NCBI GenBank assembly: GCA_009911505.1
Contig: QXXL01000028.1
Location: forward strand, 1-64,000
Direction of reading: 5' to 3'
DNA length: 64,000 nt
DNA from: Lachnospiraceae bacterium
GTDB lineage: Bacteria; Bacillota; Clostridia; Lachnospirales; Lachnospiraceae
The notes under the pieces are model-generated. The model had not been told where the DNA came from, ran no database searches, and saw nothing but the letters and a program-made list of their open reading frames with translations. Positions 36,931 to 46,345 of this stretch are shown here, piece after piece; the first letter of the stretch is position 1; the number at the start of each line of letters is the position of its first letter. The position numbers and the translations under genes were made by a program.

Positions 36931-37619
36931 TTCTTCTCCTCCTCATATTCCGCCGGATCCTGGATTTCGTTTAGTTCAAACGCTTTCCTCCTGTCCATAC
37001 AGGTGGCGCATTTTCCACACGGCTTTTCTCCGCCCTCGTAACAGGACCAGGTAAATGCAAAGGGCGCCATAAGCCCCATCCCCGTCCGGACGACATCTGC
37101 CTTATGGCTGTACAGAAATGGAGCCTCGATTTCCAACTGCTTTCCGCTCCCCTCATACACTGCCCGGCTGATTGCTTCATGAAATGCTTCTGAAGTATCC
37201 GGGTACGCATTTCCTGCGCTGTCATCTGCATGCGCCCCATAATAGATCTTCTCACATCCATCCGCTAACGCAATAGACGCCGCTGCCGCCAGAAACAGCC
37301 CGTTCCGGAACGGAACATAGGTAGAAACCGGTTTTCCAGCGCTCTCCTGAAGCTGGGATGCATATGTGCCCTTGGGAATTTCTCCCCTTCCCTCCAGTAA
37401 TGTACAGTCTGAACCCGCAAATATCATCCCCATATCCAGTTCCTTATGTCTCACATGATAATGCTGCGCAATCCTCCGCGCCGCTTTCAGTTCATTGCCA
37501 TGCTTCTGCCCATAAGAAACAGACAGGCTCAGCACATTCTCATAACCATACTTCTCTACGGCAAGCGCCAGGCAGACTGTCGAGTCAATGCCGCCGCTTG
37601 ACAACACCAGTACTTTCAT
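36927..37619 (-). CDS. queC: 7-cyano-7-deazaguanine synthase QueC
   Basis: The product (230 residues from this start) opens with the PP-loop MKVLVLSSGGIDSTVC and ends with a zinc site, CYEGGEKPCGKCATCMDR. QueC turns carboxy-deazaguanine into preQ0 using ATP and ammonia. A GTG codon at 37637 could extend the frame, but GGAGG eight bases before ATG 37617-37619 fixes the start. It heads queC-yhhQ-queF; queD and queE are not in the window. Confidence 0.97.
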   Translation of the reverse strand: MKVLVLSSGGIDSTVCLALAVEKYGYENVLSLSVSYGQKHGNELKAARRIAQHYHVRHKELDMGMIFAGSDCTLLEGRGEIPKGTYASQLQESAGKPVSTYVPFRNGLFLAAAASIALADGCEKIYYGAHADDSAGNAYPDTSEAFHEAISRAVYEGSGKQLEIEAPFLYSHKADVVRTGMGLMAPFAFTWSCYEGGEKPCGKCATCMDRRKAFELNEIQDPAEYEEEKK

Positions 37620-37663
37620 ACATTTTCCTCCAATCACAATTCAGCCGTACAAAAAAGCAAAAA

Positions 37664-37754
37664 AATCCCGCAAAACGCAGGATTCAATAAAATCGGGTTC
37701 CCTAGTTTTGTTTAACGACAGGATGGTACGCTCGAGCAATCGGGCCGAACTGTC
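37664..37754 (-). ncRNA. preQ1-I riboswitch with terminator, upstream of queC
   Basis: On the minus strand GACAG (37750-37754) pairs with CTGTC before an A-rich tail AAACAAAACTAGGG (37700-37713), the preQ1-I signature together with loop pieces TTCG and GTACCATC. A terminator follows: AATCCTGC paired with GCGGGATT (37664-37684) and seven T residues. The loop is unusually long (about 28 bases with an internal GCTCGAGC). PreQ1 binding should favour the terminator and shut the operon. Confidence 0.75.
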
Positions 37755-37771
37755 TATTCAGCTGTATTGAA

Positions 37772-37800
37772 ATTATATTCCGCAAAACCTAAGATGTCAA
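37772..37800 (-). promoter_or_regulatory. Promoter of the queuosine operon
   Basis: On the minus strand TTGACA (37795-37800), 17 bases, TATAAT (37772-37777): a consensus promoter that places the transcription start about 10 bases before the riboswitch stem. The rest of 37801-38109 holds no gene I can support. Confidence 0.85.
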
Positions 37801-38109
37801 CTATAAAAAATTTTGTTTTCATACGCTTACTGTCTTTATGCATAACCATCTGCATTTCAGGCACACTATCACCGAGGCTGATTATCACGTATTCGCCTAA
37901 ATCCGCACTCTATCAGAAGACAATCCGGGAAAAACAGGTAGACCGCACACAAAAAATGCTGGAATCCGGCAGCACAAAAAAGAACCGTAACAATCCAAAT
38001 GATCCGGCCCGTTTTATAGAGACTACCATTTCCTAATCTGTTTTCCCGCTCTGACAATCTATCGCTATCTTGAGAAAACAAAGCGGTTGTAAGCGCCGCC
38101 TGCGAAACT

Positions 38110-39024
38110 TTAAACCCCAGTATAATCAAACGCCGGGATAAAGCTTTCCCCTGCACATCCCCCTTCCTGGATATATACCTGCTTCATTCCAAGGAAACAC
38201 GCATAATCCACTACCTCCCCGTACTCTGCATCTGTAACCCTCCGGTTCAGATGCGGATCATCCCTTACATGGGGAAGCGGCGTATACTGGCTTAAAATAC
38301 TAATCCAAATCTGCTCCCCCCAGGTATCATGCAGATAATCCAGCACATCCTTACTGTCGCCCACACAGCCTGGAAGCACCAGATGGCGGACAATAACGCC
38401 TTTTTTCATCATGCCCCGGCTGTCAAAAACAGGTTTGCCTGCCTGGCGCACCATTTCTGTAAGCGCAATTTCCGCACGCTTGGGATAATCTGCACAATGG
38501 GAAAGCCGCTTTGCAAGCACACTGTCCCGGTATTTATAATCCGGCAGCCAGATATCCACAAGCCCGTTTAGCTGCTGCAGCACATCTGCTTTTTCATAGC
38601 CGCTTGTATTATATACTATCGGAATCTCAAGCCCCCTTGCCTTTGCCGCAGAAAGTGCCGGAATGACCAATGGCAGAAAATGCCCTGCCGTCACCAGGTT
38701 GATATTTTCCGCCCCTTGCTCTTTTAATTCCCAAAATATCTCTGTAAGCCTTTCCGGACAAATCCTTTTCCCGGCTGTCCCCGCTGCAATTTCGAAGTTT
38801 TGGCAAAACACGCACCGAAGCGTACAGCCGGAAAAAAAGACTGTTCCAGAACCGCCTTTCCCGGTAATACATGGCTCCTCCCAGAAATGGAGCGCCGCCC
38901 TTGCAACCGTAAGCTCCATTGGCATACCGCAATAGCCCGTTTCTCCATGTGCCCGGTCTGCCATACATTCCCGTGGGCAAAGCATACACCCCTTTTTATC
39001 TGGTATAGATTTATTTACCCCCAT
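38110..39024 (-). CDS. Radical SAM protein, PflA-like family
   Basis: From ATG 39022-39024 the protein has 304 residues. An N-terminal cysteine cluster (CMLCPRECMADRAHG, ETGYCG) precedes the radical-SAM motif in GCTLRCVFCQNFEI. This matches the group often annotated as PflA-like or YgiQ-adjacent radical SAM proteins of anaerobes; the substrate is unknown and no glycyl radical enzyme gene adjoins it. The open frame extends to 39096, but GGGGGCGG lies before the chosen start and the family usually begins near the cysteine cluster. Confidence 0.8.
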   Translation of the reverse strand: MGVNKSIPDKKGCMLCPRECMADRAHGETGYCGMPMELTVARAALHFWEEPCITGKGGSGTVFFSGCTLRCVFCQNFEIAAGTAGKRICPERLTEIFWELKEQGAENINLVTAGHFLPLVIPALSAAKARGLEIPIVYNTSGYEKADVLQQLNGLVDIWLPDYKYRDSVLAKRLSHCADYPKRAEIALTEMVRQAGKPVFDSRGMMKKGVIVRHLVLPGCVGDSKDVLDYLHDTWGEQIWISILSQYTPLPHVRDDPHLNRRVTDAEYGEVVDYACFLGMKQVYIQEGGCAGESFIPAFDYTGV

Positions 39025-39166
39025 CAAATCCGCCCCCTTGGCATATGTACCTACAAATATTATTACCCCGCACAACACGCAAACATAATTAACCATGTAA
39101 AGGTATACCCATACTTTGTTACATTCCGCTGTTATTATTATGCTCTTTGGTACAATCTGTCAAGAT

Positions 39167-39520
39167 CTATTCGTTGGCACAACGGCCAACAAGGCCTCCC
39201 CGCAGCACAAACCAAACACTACCTCCCCTTCTTTCTGCCAGGACTTCTTTAAAGCACTTCTCCTGGCCGATATACAGCATGCCCAGCTGCTCTGCAATTA
39301 CCTGATAAGTGGCTTTTAGAGTCCCATCGGCCTTTCCATTCGCAAAAAGCACACGGGAAAGATACAGCACATACCCCTGCGGCAGAATCTGTTTTGCAGG
39401 GATTGCCAGCTTTTCTTTTTTGCAGCTCTGTGCCTTTTTTATGACCGTCAAAGCCATTTGGGGTGAAATGACAACCATACCATACGCGTCTGAAAGCCCG
39501 ATTTCATATGTATCAGTCAA
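39167..39520 (-). CDS. Hypothetical protein coupled to the ABC permease
   Basis: This 117-residue frame starts with TTG overlapping the TGA stop of the permease gene (TTGA), with AAGGGG nine bases upstream. The product is soluble, with a helical KKAQSCKKEKLAIPAK stretch and a glycine-rich end; no membrane segment, DNA-binding helix or catalytic motif is clear. It is the last gene of an ATPase-permease operon, so a role with that exporter is possible. I do not recognise the family. Confidence 0.5.
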   Translation of the reverse strand: MTDTYEIGLSDAYGMVVISPQMALTVIKKAQSCKKEKLAIPAKQILPQGYVLYLSRVLFANGKADGTLKATYQVIAEQLGMLYIGQEKCFKEVLAERRGGSVWFVLRGGLVGRCANE

Positions 39521-41922
39521 TATTCTGCGCCCCTTAACCGCTCTACCAAAGCTTCCTTAGAAAAACTGTGCATTGATGCGGCCGTAATTACAAGCGGTAC
39601 CAAAACCAGCACTGCCGTATACAAAACCGCAAATACTACCGGGAACTGGAATTTCATATAAAAAGCCCCGATGTGGTACAGCATTCCACTTAGAATATAG
39701 CCACAAAGCGTCCCGGCTGTCATCGTAACACCCACAGCTGTAAGGGCTAAAAGCAGGCTTTCCCCTAAAAGCATTTTTTTCATCTGCCCCTTGCCCATAC
39801 CGATAGATTCTAGCATGGCAAGCTCTTGCTTACGAGTTACAATATTTGTAATCAGTGTATTCATCATGCTCAAAATACTAAACGCCATTATAAAAACTGC
39901 CAGGCCGCTTATCATCCCAAACTGCTGATCCGCATTCTTTTTATAAGCAATTGTGCGCTCCTTTAGCGTTTCCATAATAAGCTGGGGCTTGTTTTCTATT
40001 ATTTCGCTTAAGCTCTCCCCGACAGCGTCTTCTTTTTCTGGTTCTGTTGATATCAAAAGATGCGCATTTATGTTGTCAAAAGACACCATATTTAAAATCA
40101 CCTGCTCTGGCATTAAAAACCATCCATCCATCCCCTTATCAAGATTGAACTGTGCATTTAAAATCCCAAGAATGGTTACTTCTTTTTCTGCCGGGGCATT
40201 CCCGTCATAAAAATGGATCGTAACCTTATCGCCTGGATGAAATTTCCAACCGTAAATCTCCTGCACCACTGCATTTTCTCCCGTCAGGATATAATCTCCG
40301 CTCATCAGCTTTTCTTTGTCCGCGCTCCCTTCTTCCAGGTAGCCCTCCAATTCCCCCAGCTCTTGTTTTGTCAGTGGATAGACTTCATCCGTAAGGCCGT
40401 ATTCGTTTTGGGCCGGAAAATCAAATTTACAACCAAATGATTTGCGTTCTGTCACCCTCTCTACTCCGTCAATGGCAGATATTTCCCGTACCATCTTTTG
40501 ATCTAACGGCATATGTGCCTGTAGCCCGTTCAATCCGTTTTCGTCAAGCTCAATCGCCGAAACGGAGTATGTAATATGAAATTCTGCATCTTTAAAATAG
40601 CCCTGCCTTGCATAATTGCCTTTATCAAACGAAGACATATAAGTCGCAGCCGTCATAAATAAAATGCCGCCAAGCGCCAGGGAAAGCATGGTAACAGCCG
40701 CTTTTCTCTTGTTTTTTGAGAAATTTAAAATACCAAGCGCAACAGGGGAAAGCTTTCTGCACTGCTTGCGGTTTTCCTTCCGTTTTATGGTATCCTGCGG
40801 CAGATAACGCAGCGCTTCCATCGGGGATACCCTTGATGCGGCACGCGCCGGCTTATGGACAGAAATCATAGTAATGCCATAAACCACAGCAAAGACAAGG
40901 GCGGCGGCAAACAGCATATGCAAAAAATCAAACCCGTCTGGAATGATACCATATCCAAAAATGCCTCCGGCCGCAATTCCAATTGGCGCAGCCTTAAAGA
41001 ATAACAGCCGCCCTTCATGCGAAACCAGCTTTTTCATTTGTTTTCTCGTCATACCAATTGTCCTAAGCTGCCCGAATTGATGGATCCTGCCAATTACTGA
41101 AAGATAAAACACACCATAAACTACAAGGATACAGGCCACAAGAATCACCGTACCTACCAGGCCGTAAACTAGTACAGACTGTAAATCTATAGAAAGGGAA
41201 TCTTCAAAGGCCTTTGACGGGCTTATAAATTTGCGCGCTATCCCTGCGTCCGTTCCGATTTGATAGATCAGCTCTTTGAACTCCTGCGGGTACATCTGAT
41301 CCGCATTGTTTAATTTTACATAAACCGCATATGGGATATCCTTTAACTGGCTACCGCATTTGGCATAATTTTCAGAGAAGAATACCCGGAACTGCTTATC
41401 TGTTTCCCCGCCTTTTAAAATACCAGATACTGTAAAGGTTTCTGTATTCCCATCATAGAATTCAAATGTTACCTCACTGCCTAAAACGGGCGAAACCCCC
41501 ATTTTATATAACAGCGCTTCCTGCAGGGCAATTTCCTGCCCATCTTTGGGCATTTCGCCGCTTAACAGCTCGCCAACCCGTATTTCATCTGACAGGCTGC
41601 TCACATAATAGGGCGCCACGTCAAATCCGTCCATAGAAGTAAGTACGCCTTCCTTAACCTGTATCTGATAGGAAATACGCGTATCTTCTTTTAATTTTTC
41701 CACCTGGGTATCCGTTAAGCTGTAATAAAACGCCTGATGCCTGTGGGAAAGCTCCTGTTTAAACCGTTTATCCTGGCCCATTGCAAACATAAGAATTGCC
41801 ATTAATAGCGAGGCGGCTAAAACAATTGTAGCCATGACAAAGAAATTGCGCATCCGGCTTGCTTTTAAGCTCTGTTTTGACATCCGTGAAATCATATCTG
41901 CTGTTATTTTTCTTTCCTTCAT
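39517..41922 (-). CDS. FtsX-like ABC transporter permease (large)
   Basis: The 801-residue protein has the duplicated FtsX layout: an N-terminal membrane segment (about 26-47), an extracytoplasmic region, three membrane segments (about 255-365), then a second unit with a segment near 410, another external region and three segments near 675-785. Such permeases pair with LolD/MacB-type ATPases and in Firmicutes often act in antimicrobial-peptide sensing or export. The ATPase gene lies 14 bases upstream. No two-component system adjoins it, unlike BceAB-type modules. Confidence 0.9.
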   Translation of the reverse strand: MKERKITADMISRMSKQSLKASRMRNFFVMATIVLAASLLMAILMFAMGQDKRFKQELSHRHQAFYYSLTDTQVEKLKEDTRISYQIQVKEGVLTSMDGFDVAPYYVSSLSDEIRVGELLSGEMPKDGQEIALQEALLYKMGVSPVLGSEVTFEFYDGNTETFTVSGILKGGETDKQFRVFFSENYAKCGSQLKDIPYAVYVKLNNADQMYPQEFKELIYQIGTDAGIARKFISPSKAFEDSLSIDLQSVLVYGLVGTVILVACILVVYGVFYLSVIGRIHQFGQLRTIGMTRKQMKKLVSHEGRLLFFKAAPIGIAAGGIFGYGIIPDGFDFLHMLFAAALVFAVVYGITMISVHKPARAASRVSPMEALRYLPQDTIKRKENRKQCRKLSPVALGILNFSKNKRKAAVTMLSLALGGILFMTAATYMSSFDKGNYARQGYFKDAEFHITYSVSAIELDENGLNGLQAHMPLDQKMVREISAIDGVERVTERKSFGCKFDFPAQNEYGLTDEVYPLTKQELGELEGYLEEGSADKEKLMSGDYILTGENAVVQEIYGWKFHPGDKVTIHFYDGNAPAEKEVTILGILNAQFNLDKGMDGWFLMPEQVILNMVSFDNINAHLLISTEPEKEDAVGESLSEIIENKPQLIMETLKERTIAYKKNADQQFGMISGLAVFIMAFSILSMMNTLITNIVTRKQELAMLESIGMGKGQMKKMLLGESLLLALTAVGVTMTAGTLCGYILSGMLYHIGAFYMKFQFPVVFAVLYTAVLVLVPLVITAASMHSFSKEALVERLRGAEY

Positions 41923-41936
41923 GATATCCTTCTCCC

Positions 41937-42602
41937 TTACGCCTTTATTTTTCCGTCTTCAATACGGATTTTTACGTCTGCTTTCTCTGCTATTTCGGGA
42001 TTGTGGGTAATCATCAAGATAGTCTGGCCGAATGTCTGGCTCGTCATTTTTAACAGATCAATCACCTTTTCGCTGGTGCAGGAGTCAAGGTTTCCGGTTG
42101 GCTCGTCGGCTAAAATAATGGCTGGTTTTGGTACCAGGGCGCGGGCGATTGCCACCCTCTGCTGTTGTCCGCCGGAAAGATGCGCCGGATAGCTGGAAAG
42201 CTTTGTTTCCAGCCCCAGGAAATGCACAATTTTATCCAAAAATGCTTTATCCTCTTTTTTTCCGTCCAGACGGACAGGAAGTACAATATTTTCATATACG
42301 GTTAAATAGGGGATAAGGTTGTAGTTCTGAAAAATAAAGCCAATCCGCCTTCTGCGGAATATGGTAAGCTGTTCTTTTGAAAGCGTTTCGATTGATTTGT
42401 TTTCAACCTGTATACTGCCTGCTGTCGGAGTGTCAAGTCCGCCAAGCATATTAAGAAGTGTAGATTTGCCGCTTCCGGAGGTACCAATAACGGCTGCGAA
42501 CTGCCCTTCTTCTACTGATACGCTGATATCGTCAAGCGCTTTCACCAGGCTTTCGTTTTGGCCATAATATTTTTTTAAATGGGATGTTTGTAAAACTGAC
42601 AT
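41937..42602 (-). CDS. ABC transporter ATPase (LolD/MacB type)
   Basis: The 221-residue protein has all ABC motifs: Walker A GTSGSGKST, Q-loop FQNYNLIPYLTV, signature LSGGQQQR and Walker B ILADEPTGNLD. It is of normal length for the family and energises the FtsX-like permease encoded next. Upstream is an operator-like inverted repeat overlapping the promoter. Confidence 0.95.
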   Translation of the reverse strand: MSVLQTSHLKKYYGQNESLVKALDDISVSVEEGQFAAVIGTSGSGKSTLLNMLGGLDTPTAGSIQVENKSIETLSKEQLTIFRRRRIGFIFQNYNLIPYLTVYENIVLPVRLDGKKEDKAFLDKIVHFLGLETKLSSYPAHLSGGQQQRVAIARALVPKPAIILADEPTGNLDSCTSEKVIDLLKMTSQTFGQTILMITHNPEIAEKADVKIRIEDGKIKA

Positions 42603-42612
42603 GATGCTTCCT

Positions 42613-42669
42613 CCTGTAAGATAAATTTTTCTGTGAAACTTATCTTACAGGATTTTTAAACAGATGCAA
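42613..42669 (-). promoter_or_regulatory. Promoter and 12-bp perfect inverted repeat before the ABC exporter operon
   Basis: On the minus strand the arms CCTGTAAGATAA (42640-42651) and TTATCTTACAGG (42613-42624) are perfect, 15 bases apart. The first arm contains the -10 TAAGAT (42642-42647), with -35 TTGCAT (42664-42669) 16 bases upstream; the second arm runs into the RBS AGGAGG. A dimeric repressor bound here would block the promoter. No regulator gene lies next to it. Confidence 0.6.
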
Positions 42670-42706
42670 TAAAGGACGCAGATTCTAATACCTTCGTCGC
42701 AAATTC

Positions 42707-45700
42707 TCATATAAGTCCCGCTTTATCACCATATTCCGCCGGATGCACAGGGTCATGTGCTGGCGCAAGCAGCACCTCCCTGCCCAAATAAAATGAATAC
42801 AATATCTGCTCTTTTACACGCTTGCCGGTATTTGCCATAAGCGCTTTTTTGTACCAGTCCATTTGCCCGCGGTACCTGCCTGCAAGCTCTTCTTCACTGT
42901 TTACGGCATCTGTTTTATAATCTACCAGCACAAGCTCCCCGCCTTCGATAAAAAAAGCATCCATAATCCCTTGGACCAGTACCATCGTACTGCTGCCGTC
43001 CCCCTCTATTTCATCAGCCGGGCGCCCCATCACAAACGGCTGCTCCAGATAAAGCTCGCCCCTTTCTGCCGCCGCTTTCATCCTCAGCGCAAGCCCTGAC
43101 ACAAAAAATGCTTCCAGCCTTTTTTTGTTAAGGAGCATGCGCATCTCCTCTGTCAGGCGCCCCTTAGCAGTAATCACATCAATTTGACGTTCAAGCTCCC
43201 TGGAAATCTGCGGATGCCCTGCTAAAACCTGCACAGGAAGGCATGCCATTGCGCGGTGCATGGCATTCCCGCGCAATACCCCCTGGTTCTCTTCGCTTTC
43301 CCCCCCTGCAAACCTTGGCACGTAAGGGACAAATCCGTCTGCTTCTGATACCGGGTCCATATCCTGCGCTTTTTGCCCTTTGGTCTCATTAAACGCTTCC
43401 CATCTGCGTGATTTTAATTCCGATACCGCATATTTCGTCCTGCGGCTGGTTTCTGCCGCATCTGGGTAACAATACGATAGCTTCTCCTCTACATAAGCAT
43501 CTGCCTCTTCATCCGTCTGGGATGCCCTGTACAAAAGCTCCCCTAACCCTTTCGTTTCTAAAAGGCGGCTCTCCACTTCATCCTCCACCAGCTCCTTTGC
43601 GCCCCAGACCTGGATTAGATCCTGCTCTCCGGCCGAAAGCATTGCCGGAAGCAGCCAGTCCAGAAATGAATTTGCCGTTGCCCTCGCCAAAAATGACATA
43701 TCTGGGTTTTTGCGCAGGCGTTCTGTAATGCCCTTTTCCACCCCGGTTAACACCAGCTTCTCTTTTGCGCGTGTAAGCGCCACATAAAGCACCCGCAGCT
43801 CCTCGCCCTCATTTTCCAGTTCGATCTGTTTTGCCACTGCTTTTTTACAAAGCGTAGCGCTGCGTACCCGGCGCACCGGATCGATATAATCCATTCCGAT
43901 CCCAAGATCTGGATGGATGACCATGCGGCTTCTTGCATCCATCCGGTTAAACCGTTTTGCCGTCCCGCACACAAAGACAACGGGGAATTCCAGGCCCTTG
44001 CTTTTGTGGATCGTCATAATCCGCACGGCATCGGAATTTTCCCCCACAACCTCCGCTTCTCCATAATCCACCTCATATTTCTGCAGCTTATCCATATACC
44101 GGATAAAATGGTACAGCCCATGGTAGCTGCTCTTTTCATACGCAGCCGCCTTTTCCAAAAGCATCTCAAGGTTTGCCTGGCGCCTGCTTCCTCCTGGCAT
44201 AGCAGCTGCATAGTCCAAAAAGCCTGTTTCTTGTAAAATCTGGTGCAAAAGCTCATAGACACCAAGTTCTTCCGCAAGCGCGCGGTACCGCTTTAGATCT
44301 TTCAGAAAAACCTTCAGCTTTTGGTATATCCCCTCTGGCAGCTCCCCTTCCTGCACATCCAGCACACAGGCATGAAACGGCTTTTCTCCCCCTGCAGCCT
44401 TGATAGCTGCAAGCTCTTCATCCAAAAAACCTCCTATTGGGGAACGTAATGTCGCAGCAAGCGGGATATCCTGCCTGGGATTATCCAAAACCCGCAGCGC
44501 TGAAAGTACTGTTGCAACCTCCTGCGCCTTAAAATACCCCGTTTTAGATGTGGCGTGCGCGGGGATGCCCTTTTGCTCAAGCACTTCCAAAAACGGCTCC
44601 ACATAGCCTGTAAAACTACGCAGCAATATCACAATATCCGCGTACCGCACAGGACGAAGGGTGCCGGATGCGCCGTCTGCCACCTTCTGCCCGCGCATCA
44701 TCTTTCGGATGCGCGCTGCCACAAGCTCCGCTTCTAGCCGGATCGGATCTGAAAGTTCTGCTTCTAAGAGCATTTCATCTGCCGGATCCGCCAGGATAAA
44801 TTCAGCCTGCATCCCGCTGCATTCAGGATAAAGCGCCCCCGGATAAAGCGCCGCGGCGCTATCGTACTCCACATTTCCCAAATCTTTCTTCATAATCTGG
44901 AAAAAAATATTGTTAGTAAAATCAAGGACCTCACTGCGGCTCCTGAAATTTTTACGCAGTTCAACCTTCCTTTGCCGGCTGCCGTCCGCCGTATAGGCCT
45001 GGTATTTTTCCATAAAAAGCTCAGGCCTTGCAAGGCGGAAGCGGTATATACTCTGCTTGACGTCCCCTACCATAAAACGGTTGTATTTCCCATCCTGTTC
45101 GCCGGAAACAGCAAGCAGAAGGCTCTCCTGCACCAGGTTGCTGTCCTGGTACTCGTCAACCATAACCTCCTCATAAAACTTTCTGCACAAACGGGCAATC
45201 TCCGTCGGCTGTTTTGTAGTTTCATCCAACAAAATCTTTAATGCAAAATGCTCTAGATCATCAAAATCCAGAATATTTTCCTTGCGTTTCCTTGTATCAT
45301 ATGCATCTAGGAATTCCTCTGCCAGACGCACTAATTCCTTTGCCACAGGGCCCATGCCAGACATGCGCAGTATAAGCTCCTCTTCGTTTGCAGACGCATA
45401 GTCAGCTTTTAATTTTTTAACCGTGGATTTTAACTGTTCACGCTGCTCTTTGAATAAGTCCCTTTTTTCCTCGCTGCCCTCATATTTGCGGTTGACAGGG
45501 AGCCTGCCAAAAGAATATGCATTCAGCTTTTGGGCTAATTCCCGGTAAGTGCCTGCCGCTGACAAATCCAATATCTGCCCCAGATCCTGTGCTGCGGTTT
45601 CATTTAGATAAACGGGGCCATCTGCCTGCTGTGTCAGCGCTTCATTCTTCTTTGCAAGCTCTATCAAGCTCCTGCAAATCCGCTTTACATAACAGAGCAG

Positions 45701-46345
45701 CGCTTGCATCCAGGGTGTTTTTTCCATATCGGAAATACTTTTTGCCTGATAATTCTGAGCCGCTTCATAAAGCCACTCCTTTGGCCACGGAAAGCTCATT
45801 GCAAATGTATACAGCCCAAGCACCATATCCTTTAACCCGTCGTCTTTTTTCCCGGTCGCAAAGCATTCTACAAACTGTAAAAAGCCTGCTTCCCCTTCTT
45901 CATAATTGCGTGTGAGCACTTCATCTATTACATCTTCCTTAAGGAGGTTTAGCTCCCCTTCCTCTGCAATCCTGAAATTGGGCTCCAAATCCACCAGGTG
46001 GAAATAATTGCGGATCAAGTACAAACAAAAGCTGTGGATTGTCGTAATCTGGGCGTGGTGCACCAAAGACGCCTGTTTCATCAAATGCCCGTCCGCGGGA
46101 TCGCGTTCTAAAGCCGCTTCAACCGCATTTCCAATCCGCTCACGCATTTCCGCCGCCGCCGCAGAAGTAAATGTTACGATTAAGATCCGGTCAATATCCA
46201 CCGGATGCGCCCCGTCTAAAATTCTGCCAATCACCCGCTCCACCAAAACAGCTGTTTTACCGGAGCCTGCAGCCGCAGAAACCAAAAGGTTTTTGCCGCG
46301 CAGTGTAATGACCTGTTTTTGCTCTTCTGTCCATTCCATGCCCAT
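42707..46345 (-). CDS. addA: AddA helicase-nuclease subunit
   Basis: The 1212-residue protein has UvrD-type helicase motifs (Walker A SAAAGSGKTAVLVERV, VDEYQDSN, KQSIYRFR) and a C-terminal RecB-type nuclease site with VLVDYKTD. AddAB resects double-strand breaks to a Chi site and loads RecA. It starts directly after the addB stop codon, with GAGGAGG inside the end of addB, so the two are translationally linked. Usual length and all motifs present. Confidence 0.97.
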   Translation of the reverse strand: MGMEWTEEQKQVITLRGKNLLVSAAAGSGKTAVLVERVIGRILDGAHPVDIDRILIVTFTSAAAAEMRERIGNAVEAALERDPADGHLMKQASLVHHAQITTIHSFCLYLIRNYFHLVDLEPNFRIAEEGELNLLKEDVIDEVLTRNYEEGEAGFLQFVECFATGKKDDGLKDMVLGLYTFAMSFPWPKEWLYEAAQNYQAKSISDMEKTPWMQALLCYVKRICRSLIELAKKNEALTQQADGPVYLNETAAQDLGQILDLSAAGTYRELAQKLNAYSFGRLPVNRKYEGSEEKRDLFKEQREQLKSTVKKLKADYASANEEELILRMSGMGPVAKELVRLAEEFLDAYDTRKRKENILDFDDLEHFALKILLDETTKQPTEIARLCRKFYEEVMVDEYQDSNLVQESLLLAVSGEQDGKYNRFMVGDVKQSIYRFRLARPELFMEKYQAYTADGSRQRKVELRKNFRSRSEVLDFTNNIFFQIMKKDLGNVEYDSAAALYPGALYPECSGMQAEFILADPADEMLLEAELSDPIRLEAELVAARIRKMMRGQKVADGASGTLRPVRYADIVILLRSFTGYVEPFLEVLEQKGIPAHATSKTGYFKAQEVATVLSALRVLDNPRQDIPLAATLRSPIGGFLDEELAAIKAAGGEKPFHACVLDVQEGELPEGIYQKLKVFLKDLKRYRALAEELGVYELLHQILQETGFLDYAAAMPGGSRRQANLEMLLEKAAAYEKSSYHGLYHFIRYMDKLQKYEVDYGEAEVVGENSDAVRIMTIHKSKGLEFPVVFVCGTAKRFNRMDARSRMVIHPDLGIGMDYIDPVRRVRSATLCKKAVAKQIELENEGEELRVLYVALTRAKEKLVLTGVEKGITERLRKNPDMSFLARATANSFLDWLLPAMLSAGEQDLIQVWGAKELVEDEVESRLLETKGLGELLYRASQTDEEADAYVEEKLSYCYPDAAETSRRTKYAVSELKSRRWEAFNETKGQKAQDMDPVSEADGFVPYVPRFAGGESEENQGVLRGNAMHRAMACLPVQVLAGHPQISRELERQIDVITAKGRLTEEMRMLLNKKRLEAFFVSGLALRMKAAAERGELYLEQPFVMGRPADEIEGDGSSTMVLVQGIMDAFFIEGGELVLVDYKTDAVNSEEELAGRYRGQMDWYKKALMANTGKRVKEQILYSFYLGREVLLAPAHDPVHPAEYGDKAGLI

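Noticed and set aside
37767-38156. Overlapping open frames on both strands between queC and the radical SAM gene.
   Set aside because: Neither has a convincing RBS or family resemblance, and the plus-strand frame overlaps the queC promoter; they look like chance open frames. A radical SAM terminator may lie here but I see no clear stem.
42613-42651. An mRNA hairpin hiding the RBS of the ABC ATPase gene.
   Set aside because: The upstream arm overlaps the -10 box, so it should not be transcribed from the predicted start; a DNA operator fits better.
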